Made by a program: the position numbers and the translations under genes
Assembly (NCBI GenBank): GCA_002351725.1
Contig: DEHD01000026.1
Span: 50,043 to 82,392, forward strand
Direction: 5' to 3'
Length of the DNA stretch: 32,350 bases
DNA from: Prevotella sp. UBA2809
GTDB lineage: Bacteria > Bacteroidota > Bacteroidia > Bacteroidales > Bacteroidaceae
The notes under the pieces: model-generated
The model's database searches: none
Seen by the model: only the letters and a program-made list of their open reading frames with translations
What the model was told of the DNA's origin: nothing
In this document: positions 25,496-32,193 of the stretch, piece after piece
Numbering within the stretch: position 1 is the first letter of the stretch
Layout of the letters: the number at the start of each line of letters is the position of its first letter

Positions 25496-26449
25496 ATGAA
25501 AGAAATGTATACAGCCAACGAGAATCGATACGATAATGGTATGAAATATGAGCGTTGTGGACGTTCTGGTGTGTTGCTGCCCAAGGTTAGCCTGGGTTTT
25601 TGGCACAACTTTGGTAGCGTAGACCCATACGAGCGCAGTCGAGAGATTACCCACTACGCATTCGATCATGGCATCACCCACTTCGATCTGGCCAACAACT
25701 ATGGCCCCGTCTATGGATCGGCCGAAGAGACTATGGGCCGACTTATGGACGATGACTTCCGCCCCTATCGCGATGAGCTGTTCATCTCTACCAAGGCTGG
25801 CTACGACATGTGGCCTGGACCTTATGGCAATTGGGGTAGCCGCAAATACTTGATGGCATCGCTCGACCAGAGTCTCAAACGTATGCATTTGGACTATGTC
25901 GATCTTTTCTACAGCCATCGTTTCGACCCAGAGACGCCTATGGAAGAGACTCTGCAGGCACTGGTAGATATCGTTCGTGCAGGCAAGGCATTATATATAG
26001 GTATAAGCAACTGGCCATTGGAACCTCTGCGCTTTGCCACACAATACTTGAAGGAGCGCGACGTTCCACTGCTGATATATCAGGGCAGACTTAATATGCT
26101 GAATCGCGAACCTATCGAGCAAGGAATACTCGACTTCTGCGCTCAGGAGGGCGTAGGCTTTATCGCCTTCTCGCCACTAGCCCAAGGCCTGCTTACAGAC
26201 CGCTATCTCAACGGAATCCCAGCCGATTCGCGCATGTCTAAGGGCAAGTTCCTAAAAGAGTCGATGCTCACTCCAGAACTCCTGGCCCAACTCCACGAAT
26301 ATAACGCCCAAGCCCAGAGCCAAGGCAAAACCCTAGCCGAATTAGCCCTCGCATGGATACTCTCCCAAAAGGGCGTAACCTCAGTCCTAGTAGGCGCCAG
26401 CAGCACCTCCCAACTAGAAAAGAACCTCCGCTGCGTCGCCACAAAATAG
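25496..26449 (+). CDS. yghZ: Aldo/keto reductase, L-glyceraldehyde 3-phosphate reductase (YghZ) type
   Basis: A 317-residue cytoplasmic NADPH-dependent reductase. The barrel shows GITHFDLANNYGPVYGSAEE (Asp and catalytic Tyr), LFISTKAGYDMWPGPYGNWG (Lys and a YghZ-type loop), and YVDLFYSHRFDP (His). YghZ-family enzymes reduce L-glyceraldehyde 3-phosphate and methylglyoxal, giving a detoxifying role; the substrate here is not proven. Start at 25496 (MKEMYTANENRYD) fits the family N-terminus. No relation to the divergent B12 operon is evident. It is not closely similar to the Tat-exported reductase at 12.7-14.1 kb: it has no Fe-S domain or signal. Confidence 0.88.
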   Translation: MKEMYTANENRYDNGMKYERCGRSGVLLPKVSLGFWHNFGSVDPYERSREITHYAFDHGITHFDLANNYGPVYGSAEETMGRLMDDDFRPYRDELFISTKAGYDMWPGPYGNWGSRKYLMASLDQSLKRMHLDYVDLFYSHRFDPETPMEETLQALVDIVRAGKALYIGISNWPLEPLRFATQYLKERDVPLLIYQGRLNMLNREPIEQGILDFCAQEGVGFIAFSPLAQGLLTDRYLNGIPADSRMSKGKFLKESMLTPELLAQLHEYNAQAQSQGKTLAELALAWILSQKGVTSVLVGASSTSQLEKNLRCVATK

Positions 26450-26473
26450 CCCCTAAAAGCTAAAAAAACATAA

Positions 26474-26510
26474 TGGTACACAACTTTGTGGTCCACAAAC
26501 TTGTGTACCA
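26474..26510 (+). promoter_or_regulatory. 37-bp near-perfect palindrome (operator and/or terminator)
   Basis: Arms TGGTACACAA / TTGTGTACCA enclose TTTGTGG-T-CCACAAA; 17 of 18 base pairs match around the central T at 26492, the exception being a C-C pair. The right arm covers the TTG of the nucleotidyltransferase promoter, and T-rich sequence (CTTTTTTG) follows, so it could be an operator, a terminator of the reductase gene, or both. Confidence 0.8.
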
Positions 26511-26531
26511 ATGCTTTTTTGTTTATTTTTG
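26501..26531 (+). promoter_or_regulatory. Promoter of the nucleotidyltransferase gene
   Basis: TTG (26501-26503), 20 bases, then TATTTTTG (26524-26531). Its -33 element lies within the palindrome. Confidence 0.6.
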
Positions 26532-26557
26532 CAAACAGAACAATAAAACATCATGGT

Positions 26558-26881
26558 ATGACGGAAAAAAACAGAAAGGTGCTCGACCAGATTAAAGCTG
26601 TAGCTCGCGAGTCTGCCCCCAAAGGCAGTCTGGTCATTCTGTTTGGTTCTAGAGCAAGGGGCGAAGCAAAAAGAGGTTCCGATTGGGACATACTAATTGT
26701 TCTGCCAAAGAGCCGCTTGGAACAGAGCGATTACGATGATGTAAGTTTCCCCTTTGTTGAGTTAGGTTGGAAACTCAACGAACAAATCAACCCCGTTATG
26801 TACACTAAGGATGAATGGGACGCCAGCAGCATCACCCCATTCTACGATAATGTGGTACGTGATGGAATATACCTTATATAA
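26558..26881 (+). CDS. Minimal nucleotidyltransferase (MNT family)
   Basis: From the ATG at 26558 the protein has 107 residues. It shows the polymerase-beta-type nucleotidyltransferase signature VILFGSRARGEAKRGSDWD followed by ILIVLP, giving the GS motif and the D-x-D metal ligands; a third acidic residue would lie in strand five (EQINPVMY region). MNT proteins usually pair with a HEPN RNase as antitoxin, AMPylating it. Here the next gene is not recognisably HEPN. The frame runs upstream to 26486, but that part overlaps the promoter and palindrome, so the shorter start is used. Confidence 0.85.
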   Translation: MTEKNRKVLDQIKAVARESAPKGSLVILFGSRARGEAKRGSDWDILIVLPKSRLEQSDYDDVSFPFVELGWKLNEQINPVMYTKDEWDASSITPFYDNVVRDGIYLI

Positions 26882-26903
26882 TTTATGAACAAAGAGTATC
26901 GAG

Positions 26904-27281
26904 ATGTATGACACGTTCGACGAATATTTAGAGACACAAATCAGGCGTCTCATCACAGCTGTAGAGAATCAGATGCCAGAGTCAGGGCCGTTCATAGATG
27001 TCTTCGACTTCTTTGCCAATCCTGATAGGGGGTCGCTTGATGTGGTGTCTCGTTATGGTATCAGGATATTCAAGATGAGTGACGATATTGTGCCCGACCC
27101 CACCAAGCGCTATATTGAGGCTGCTGTATATCTATCAGGCTCAAACTACAAGGCAACGATGATAGTTTGTTCAGGCACCAAACAAGATTTGTTGGATAGT
27201 CTGAACAATCCAAATTTCATCGATACCCTAAATAATGCTTACGCCAAGCTACTTGACCTAGCGGAATCAGAATACCCCTAA
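26904..27281 (+). CDS. Conserved-looking hypothetical protein downstream of the MNT gene
   Basis: I do not recognise this 125-residue protein. It is soluble, acidic, without signal peptide or membrane segment. It begins MYDTFDEYLETQIRRLITAV, has FIDVFDFFANPDRG and SRYGIRIFKMSDD, then a beta-hairpin-like AAVYLSGSNYKATMIVCSGT and a C-terminal helix. The pattern is not that of a HEPN domain: there is no R-x4-6-H motif. It lies 22 bases after the nucleotidyltransferase and is co-oriented, so it is probably in the same transcript. It may be an MNT partner, or an unrelated small protein (for example an immunity protein). Confidence 0.65.
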   Translation: MYDTFDEYLETQIRRLITAVENQMPESGPFIDVFDFFANPDRGSLDVVSRYGIRIFKMSDDIVPDPTKRYIEAAVYLSGSNYKATMIVCSGTKQDLLDSLNNPNFIDTLNNAYAKLLDLAESEYP

Positions 27282-27312
27282 TCATCAGAACCCTCACTCT
27301 GATTACGCTATC

Positions 27313-27690
27313 TTAGTTGCTCCTGTAATATATATAATCATCTCCTTCTTCATCAATAAGCATAAAACTATTGTCAGAAATAAATGTAATGAAATACACC
27401 CAAGATGTGCCTTTTTTATTCGTTATTACTAGCAATCCGTCTTCTTCGTTATAGTCATATCTACCACTATCGTCTGACCACCAATCTCCTGTACAACTCC
27501 ATTCATAAGTTCCATTTGACTTAAATGTATAGGTGTCTACTCCGCCATATGAGCCACCATAGTAATGATTGTTACAAGACCACGATCCAACCAAACGATT
27601 ATTATTGCCGTCATCTGTACACGATACAAAGTTAACACTCATAATTGCGACCATTATGATGGTCAACAAACTGAAGAAATACTTTCTCAT
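27313..27690 (-). CDS. Small lipocalin-like lipoprotein
   Basis: The 125-residue lipoprotein has lipobox VNFVSC (Cys24) followed by TDDGNN. The body has the small beta-barrel pattern of Bacteroidetes lipocalin-like proteins: LVGSWSCNNHY, DTYTFKSNGTYEWSC, DYNEEDGLLVITN, and a last strand FMLIDEEGDDYIYY. It appears related in plan, not closely in sequence, to the next gene upstream (27734-28138), which is also a lipoprotein with LVGTW. Ligand and function are unknown. Confidence 0.75.
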   Translation of the reverse strand: MRKYFFSLLTIIMVAIMSVNFVSCTDDGNNNRLVGSWSCNNHYYGGSYGGVDTYTFKSNGTYEWSCTGDWWSDDSGRYDYNEEDGLLVITNKKGTSWVYFITFISDNSFMLIDEEGDDYIYYRSN

Positions 27691-27733
27691 AATCTCGTAT
27701 ATTAATAGTTATACTTGTAAATGTTATATTACT

Positions 27734-28138
27734 TTATTTTGATACTCGTGTATACGTTTCTGTTTCATCGTCTGGATTAATAAATGCCAATGTCGTTTCG
27801 TTAAAATATAAAATAGGACAGTAATATGTATTTCCTGCTTCCTTTAAAATAAGAACATAACGCTCTTTATTTTCGTCATAATAGTAAGATATCTCTGATG
27901 AATGGTAATGGTACATTTCTTCTTCAGCATCGTATTCTTCCATATGACCTGTTCCATCCGACATAAATATAAGCAGAATGTACCCAGAACTGAAATCATG
28001 TCTCCATGTCCCAACAAGAGACACTTCTTTCTCTTTCATATCATCGTCATCATTATGGCATGATGAAGAGGATAGAACTAAACCAAACACTGATACCACC
28101 ATAATGGTAAGCAAATTGCATAATACATTTTTTCTCAT
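27734..28138 (-). CDS. Small lipocalin-like surface lipoprotein
   Basis: From ATG 28138 (MRKNVLCNLLTIM) it has 134 residues; an ATG three codons upstream (28147) is also possible. Lipobox LSSSSC (Cys27) is followed by HNDDDD, a strong Bacteroidetes surface-export signal. LVGTWRHDFSSGYILLIFMS and YYYDENKERYVLILKEAGN are like lipocalin-type strands. It lies 43 bases before the neighbouring 27313-27690 gene in the same direction; the shared N-terminal plan suggests an old duplication. Function unknown. Confidence 0.75.
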   Translation of the reverse strand: MRKNVLCNLLTIMVVSVFGLVLSSSSCHNDDDDMKEKEVSLVGTWRHDFSSGYILLIFMSDGTGHMEEYDAEEEMYHYHSSEISYYYDENKERYVLILKEAGNTYYCPILYFNETTLAFINPDDETETYTRVSK

Positions 28139-28165
28139 AATAATCATTGTTTTTATTTGTCTACA

Positions 28166-28966
28166 TTATATTGTATATGAAATTCCAACGCCCCATAGCC
28201 CATTTTTAAAAGCTCCTTCAGTCTTAAATTCAAATGCTTCGACATGATAGCTTCCTGTTACATAAATATCTTTGCCTTTCTTGGTAGTATAAATTTTAAG
28301 GCCTGCACTTAAATCTAACATGCCACCATACCCAACTTTTGTTTTGTCTGTAATTTTTGGTTCTCCATTTTTATATGTTCCATCCGATTTGTATTGAGTA
28401 TATAGATTTGCATAAGGGTATAGACTTACTCCAACAAGAAGTGGACCAACAGTATACTTGGGAGAAAAACCAATACCCAAAAAACCTTCATCTGCTCCAT
28501 ATTTGACAAATTGGTGTGTGAAACCAGCAATTATGCCAAACCAGCCATTGTTAGTAGTTACTCTTATTCCATAATATTTATCGTCTGGTTTTAGCATAAT
28601 TGTAATGTCTTGAGCATTAATCATTCCTTCTGCAGCACTAATAAAACCATATTTTTTTCTTTTTTCTTCATCATTTGTCTCTGTTTCTTCATAAGAAGGC
28701 GTAAGAGGTGTAACTATTGTTTTATCCTCTTTAGGTGTCTTAATTTCCCTTCTTACAGCCTTAGTACTTGGTATAACCAATTTCATTCCTACATAAAACA
28801 TTTCTTTCGCATCTGGATTGCTCTGTGTTAGAGCGTAAACAGATACGTTATACTTCTTTGCAATACTTTCTAAAGTCTCACCACGTTGAACAGTATGAGA
28901 CACTTGCTGAGCCATTATTGACATAAATGAAAGCAGCATAAATAAACAAATAAATAGTTTTTTCAT
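28166..28966 (-). CDS. Secreted LysM-domain protein with a C-terminal beta-rich domain
   Basis: This 266-residue protein has a signal peptide (MKKLFICLFMLLSFMSIMAQ) and one LysM domain directly after it (SHTVQRGETLESIAKKYNVS, then MKLVIPS), which should bind peptidoglycan. A linker rich in Lys, Thr and Glu leads to a Gly/Tyr-rich region with alternating strands (FLGIGFSPKYTVGPLLVGVS, MLDLSAGLKIYTT) ending GISYTI that may be a small outer-membrane barrel. It could tether the outer membrane to the wall. The frame opens at 29035, but that overlaps the upstream gene; the ATG at 28966 starts a proper signal peptide. The two genes are 29 bases apart. Confidence 0.8.
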   Translation of the reverse strand: MKKLFICLFMLLSFMSIMAQQVSHTVQRGETLESIAKKYNVSVYALTQSNPDAKEMFYVGMKLVIPSTKAVRREIKTPKEDKTIVTPLTPSYEETETNDEEKRKKYGFISAAEGMINAQDITIMLKPDDKYYGIRVTTNNGWFGIIAGFTHQFVKYGADEGFLGIGFSPKYTVGPLLVGVSLYPYANLYTQYKSDGTYKNGEPKITDKTKVGYGGMLDLSAGLKIYTTKKGKDIYVTGSYHVEAFEFKTEGAFKNGLWGVGISYTI

Positions 28967-28995
28967 ACTCGTAGAATCTATTAGTTGTATAAAAA

Positions 28996-29865
28996 TCATT
29001 TCAACAGAATAACTAAGTAGCTTGAAACACTCCAAAATGCTCCTGGATCAGTTATGTATAATGTAGACGTCTGTTTCCCTGTCTTTTCTATTTTATATGA
29101 AGATGACGGCATTTGGGTAAGGATTGTCGGGTTTGCTGATTTTAGTGGGATTTCCGTAAAATAACGAATATCTACTTTCATGAAATTGCTCTGATCAATT
29201 GAATTATGGTTTAACTTCGTTTTTTTCAAGAATCCTCCAGAAATAATACCAAGTTCAGATAGTGTTTTTTTTGTTCCAATTTTAACATAGCCTTCATTCA
29301 TCATATCTGCCTGAGCAACTAAAGCTGTTGATTGCTTCTCAACCTTTGATGCCAAATCAGAATTTGATTCTGTCAAAGATGCTACTTTCTTGCGTAAATT
29401 CGCAATATTTGTCTTATTGCTTGCAAGGTCTGCACGTAGGGACATTATAATCTGATTCTTTTCTTCTATCTGACGATTTAAGTATTCTGCTAAAACACTC
29501 ATCTTATTCAGATTTTCACCTTTAGCTTTAAGCGAATCCGATAGTTGGGCTATCCGTTGCTTTTGCAGATTAAGAATGTTCTCGAATGCATCAAGATTCT
29601 TCTTTAATTGTTCCCTATCAACAACAAAACCTTCACGACCTTTACTTGAATTAAATAATAAATCTTCTTGTTTTGCGATGCTGTCCAATCCATCAACTAA
29701 AACGTTTAAATAAGACATCATTTCACTGATATCTTTCTCTTTTTTCTGATTCTCTATATTTAATGAATCAATCCTAGACAATAATTCGCTCTTTTCCTTT
29801 GTATTATCACTACAAGAAAACAACGTTCCTAATAAAACAATAAAAAAAACACTTTTCTTAATCAT
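28996..29865 (-). CDS. Coiled-coil lipoprotein
   Basis: From ATG 29865 it has 289 residues. Lipobox GTLFSC (Cys18) is followed by SDNTKEK. Residues 20-190 are a long heptad coiled coil (for example LLSRIDSLNIENQKKEKDIS). The C-terminal 95 residues form a globular domain starting GYVKIGTKKTLSELGIISGG, a domain I have seen in Bacteroidetes coiled-coil periplasmic proteins of unknown role. AAGGAGGG lies 7-8 bases before this ATG but only 1-2 before the in-frame ATG at 29871, which decides the start; such a strong Shine-Dalgarno site is unusual here. The LysM gene follows, suggesting a joint envelope role. Confidence 0.82.
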   Translation of the reverse strand: MIKKSVFFIVLLGTLFSCSDNTKEKSELLSRIDSLNIENQKKEKDISEMMSYLNVLVDGLDSIAKQEDLLFNSSKGREGFVVDREQLKKNLDAFENILNLQKQRIAQLSDSLKAKGENLNKMSVLAEYLNRQIEEKNQIIMSLRADLASNKTNIANLRKKVASLTESNSDLASKVEKQSTALVAQADMMNEGYVKIGTKKTLSELGIISGGFLKKTKLNHNSIDQSNFMKVDIRYFTEIPLKSANPTILTQMPSSSYKIEKTGKQTSTLYITDPGAFWSVSSYLVILLK

Positions 29866-29952
29866 AAGCATACCCTCCTTTACGTTAGGTTTCAATTGTC
29901 CATGCTCCCCGACATTTGGAACAGTTAACAAATACGTTTTAGGTTAGTGGAA

Positions 29953-29995
29953 ATAAAAAAGGCATGGGGAGTATCTACCTTCACTTACCCCTGCC
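29953..29995 (-). terminator. Intrinsic terminator of the structured RNA gene
   Basis: On the minus strand GGCAGGGGTA pairs with TACTCCCCATGCC, allowing small bulges, and is followed by seven or more T residues (29953-29960). Confidence 0.7.
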
Positions 29996-30301
29996 TTCAG
30001 GCCTTCGCATTGCCTCTATGTAAGGATAAGCAACGCAGCCAGCCCACGCCAAGCGACTATATTAACAACCAGATGCCATACTACTGTGTATAGCAATAGC
30101 TGGGATATAATCAACCCACGCAGACGCTCATCGTTGCATTATCTTCTGTACATAGATTCAAATTTGCGAAGTTTGAAGGCACAGAATGATAACGTCCGTA
30201 AACGCCTTTTCCCTTCAGCCTGCCCTACAAATAGCATCGTTGGCCTCTGGATTCCATAATGTCTTGACTTGCCATATACTCAAAAGAATAGGCTTTGTCG
30301 G
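29953..30301 (-). ncRNA. Candidate structured non-coding RNA, about 350 nt, unidentified
   Basis: No sizable reading frame exists here, but a strong promoter, several stems and a terminator do. Stems on the minus strand include TTCAAA/TTTGAA (30157-30177) within a longer helix (30139-30149 with 30181-30192), GCGTTGC/GCAATGC (30007-30036), and a long hairpin at 30069-30103. I looked for and did not find the signatures of tmRNA (tag, CCA end), RNase P RNA (GAAAGTCC core), or SRP RNA. A Bacteroidetes 6S-type RNA is a possible identity. Confidence 0.65.
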
Positions 30302-30304
30302 CCA

Positions 30305-30335
30305 CAAAGATAAGAAATTAATTCTAAAGCTCCAA
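30305..30335 (-). promoter_or_regulatory. Promoter of the structured RNA gene
   Basis: On the minus strand TTG (30333-30335), exactly 20 bases, then TATCTTTG (30305-30312). Transcription would start near 30300. Confidence 0.75.
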
Positions 30336-30417
30336 GTTTTATGCGGAAAAATTTATTTTTAACATTCTTAAGATGTAACATTTTGGATGTTTATTATACT
30401 ATTAGGTAGAAAAGTAT

Positions 30418-30425
30418 TATCTTTG
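30418..30425 (+). promoter_or_regulatory. -7 box upstream of the dinD remnant
   Basis: TATCTTTG 28 bases before the ATG at 30453. No convincing -33 element was seen, and no LexA-type box was identified. Confidence 0.5.
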
Positions 30426-30452
30426 CATCGAAATTAAAAAACTATAAACAAT

Positions 30453-30671
30453 ATGGATATTCAGAAAATGGGAGAATTTTGTTGTGGCTATTGGTCGAGC
30501 CATAGAATCGTGTAAACCCCTGGGAATCAGTGTGGATGATCATTTTCGTGAGGTCACGAAAATGGTCCAATTAGGTAGTGGTCACCTGCAGAGGATATAA
30601 AGAAGGTTGAACGTAAAGTGGCAAAAGACGAAAAACTTATGCAGAAAGGAAAATCAAAATTGCCCAAATAG
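30453..30671 (+). pseudogene. dinD: Remnant of DNA-damage-inducible protein D (dinD), frameshifted and internally deleted
   Basis: Three short in-order frames are seen. Frame one begins MDIQKMGEF at 30453. After a +1 shift, 30481-30597 encodes AIESCKPLGISVDDHFREVT and KMVQLGSGHLQRI, matching the DinD stretch that in E. coli reads EACENSGHTIDDHFEEILDM. At 30591 a third frame takes over: EDIKKVERKVAKDEKLM to the stop at 30671, which resembles the C-terminal end of DinD proteins. The middle of the gene (over half of about 275 residues) is missing; EDIK-like sequence occurs at both junction points in DinD, so deletion by short homology is likely. The promoter box is still present. Confidence 0.65.
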
Positions 30672-30683
30672 GTTTTTCGTCAA

Positions 30684-30790
30684 AACCTCTCCACCTCTCA
30701 CTCAAATGCTCTGAAACCTGCATAAACACTGGGGATGCGGAGCATGAGAGGTTTTGACAACCTCTCACTAAACCTCTCAACAACCTCTCA
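30684..30790 (+). repeat. Left inverted arm of the vapE unit, with iterons
   Basis: This roughly 107-bp arm is the inverted counterpart of 32194-32300; the inner 33 bases (30758-30790) are a perfect match. It contains ACCTCTCA at 30693, 30760, 30772 and 30783 (the last three 12 and 11 bp apart), a variant ACCTCTCC at 30685, and one inverted copy at 30745. An internal stem pairs ATGCTC (30706-30711) with GAGCAT (30740-30745). AT-rich DNA follows (30791-30841). Confidence 0.9.
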
Positions 30791-30837
30791 TGCGATTTTA
30801 ACAATTACAAAATTTAACGAATATTTAGCTGGGAATA

Positions 30838-30869
30838 TTTGTAGAGCGCAGTTTTATTTTGTAACTTTG
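30838..30869 (+). promoter_or_regulatory. vapE promoter
   Basis: TTTG (30838-30841), 20 bases, then TAACTTTG (30862-30869). Transcription would start near 30876, giving a leader of about 95 nt. Confidence 0.75.
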
Positions 30870-30887
30870 CACTCCGATTAAAGAAAG

Positions 30888-30927
30888 CGCACACTTGAAA
30901 AACATACGTGAGTATGAAAAGTGCACA
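30888..30927 (+). promoter_or_regulatory. Hairpin in the vapE leader
   Basis: CATAC-GTGA-GTATG (30903-30916) is flanked by CACTT (30892-30896) and AAGTG (30919-30923), forming a two-part stem-loop in the untranslated leader, about 45 bases before the start codon. No known riboswitch matches. Confidence 0.45.
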
Positions 30928-30970
30928 GAATCATTGACTAGATATTACATTAACAAACTAAAATAATAGA

Positions 30971-32182
30971 ATGGAAAAAATGACAATTAACGGAGAGTCT
31001 CTTAGAGCCTCTCAGCAGGGCTGTCTCGCTGTAGCGCAGTTCCTCAAAGACAACTACCAGTTCCGTCGAAACATCCTCAACGGCAAGGTAGAACATGTAA
31101 TTCTGAATCCTGAACAGGCTGATAATCAGCCCGTTTGGCGACCTCTAACTCCTGAAGCCCTGAACAGCATAATTCAGAAGGCTAAGCAGGAACAGATTAC
31201 CAAGGGTAGTCCTAAGACGGACATCGTAGAGGTGATCTTCTCTGATGAAACTCCCACATTTAATCCTATCTGGGAGTATCTGGATAGTCTGCCCAAATGG
31301 GACGGACAGAATCATCTGGCTAAACTCTTCAGCCGACTGCCTGGTATCAGCAGCGAACAGATGGATTTCCTCTTCATCTGGTGCCGTTCTACCGTTGCGC
31401 ATTGGCGCCAGAAGGATACGCTGCATGGTAACGAATGTGTGCCTACGCTGATAGGTGCTCAGGGTTGTGGCAAGTCTACTTTCTTGGCTCGACTGCTGCC
31501 TCCTGAACTTCGCGAGTATTATCTCGACCACATTAATCTTAGTAATAAGTTCGACAAGGAGATGGCTCTTACTAACAATCTGATAGTTAATCTCGATGAG
31601 TTGGATGCCATTCGTCCCAGTCAGCAGGCTGCTTTGAAACAGACATTGTCGAAGAGTAAGGTTAACGGCCGCACCATCTATGGCTGCACTCAGCAGGATC
31701 GTCCTCGATATGCATCGTTTGTAGCTACCACCAACAATCGTCATCCTCTGTCGGATGTCACTGGTAGCCGTCGATACATCTGTATCGATATACCAGAAGA
31801 CCAGTATATCGACAACTCTGGCGATATAGATTATCAGCAGCTTTTCGCTCAGATTGAGTATGAGGTAGAGGAGTTGAATGCACCTTACTGGTTTAACAAC
31901 GATCAGGTGGCTCGCATTCAGGAAATCAATCTGAACTATGCCGACCAGAAGGATATTGCTGAGATAGTTGAGGCTTGTTTCCGCAAGCCTAATGAAGGCG
32001 AGAAGTCAAAGGCGATGAACTGCACTCAGATACTTGAGCAGATTACCAAGGAGTTCCCCTCTGTAAAGAAGGATATCAGCACCAAGGTTCATCTGGGATA
32101 TGCGATGAAGGATCTGGGATTTAGTCACTATGAACGAGGGCATGTTAAGTTCTACGATGTTGTTCCTGTTAAAGCCGCATGA
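30971..32182 (+). CDS. VapE/VirE-type SF3-like helicase with DUF3874-like C-terminus
   Basis: A 403-residue P-loop ATPase. An N-terminal segment (QFLKDNYQFRRNILNGKVEH) and PIWEYLDSLPKWDGQNHLAKL match the virulence-associated E family. Walker A is GAQGCGKST (162-170), Walker B LIVNLDELD (204-212), sensor-like FVATTNN, and SRRY an arginine-finger candidate. The last 70 residues (MNCTQILEQITKEF, GYAMKDLGFSHYERG) resemble DUF3874. Such proteins are replicative helicases of satellite and mobile elements; the usual N-terminal primase-like domain is absent. It is alone between two inverted iteron arms. ATG at 30971 lacks a Shine-Dalgarno site; Met4 at 30980 is an alternative. Confidence 0.88.
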   Translation: MEKMTINGESLRASQQGCLAVAQFLKDNYQFRRNILNGKVEHVILNPEQADNQPVWRPLTPEALNSIIQKAKQEQITKGSPKTDIVEVIFSDETPTFNPIWEYLDSLPKWDGQNHLAKLFSRLPGISSEQMDFLFIWCRSTVAHWRQKDTLHGNECVPTLIGAQGCGKSTFLARLLPPELREYYLDHINLSNKFDKEMALTNNLIVNLDELDAIRPSQQAALKQTLSKSKVNGRTIYGCTQQDRPRYASFVATTNNRHPLSDVTGSRRYICIDIPEDQYIDNSGDIDYQQLFAQIEYEVEELNAPYWFNNDQVARIQEINLNYADQKDIAEIVEACFRKPNEGEKSKAMNCTQILEQITKEFPSVKKDISTKVHLGYAMKDLGFSHYERGHVKFYDVVPVKAA

Positions 32183-32193
32183 TGCAAAAAAGG

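Noticed and set aside
26486..26557. N-terminal extension of the nucleotidyltransferase from ATG 26486
   Set aside because: It would be translated from within the palindrome and promoter, upstream of the expected transcript start.
26558..27281. Standard HEPN/MNT toxin-antitoxin pair
   Set aside because: The second protein lacks the HEPN catalytic motif and helical pattern.
29953..30301. tmRNA or RNase P RNA
   Set aside because: No tag-peptide frame, no CCA end and no GAAAGTCC-type core could be found on either strand.
30971..32182. Transposase between terminal inverted repeats (insertion sequence)
   Set aside because: The only gene is a P-loop helicase of the VapE family with Walker motifs; no transposase fold or DDE pattern.
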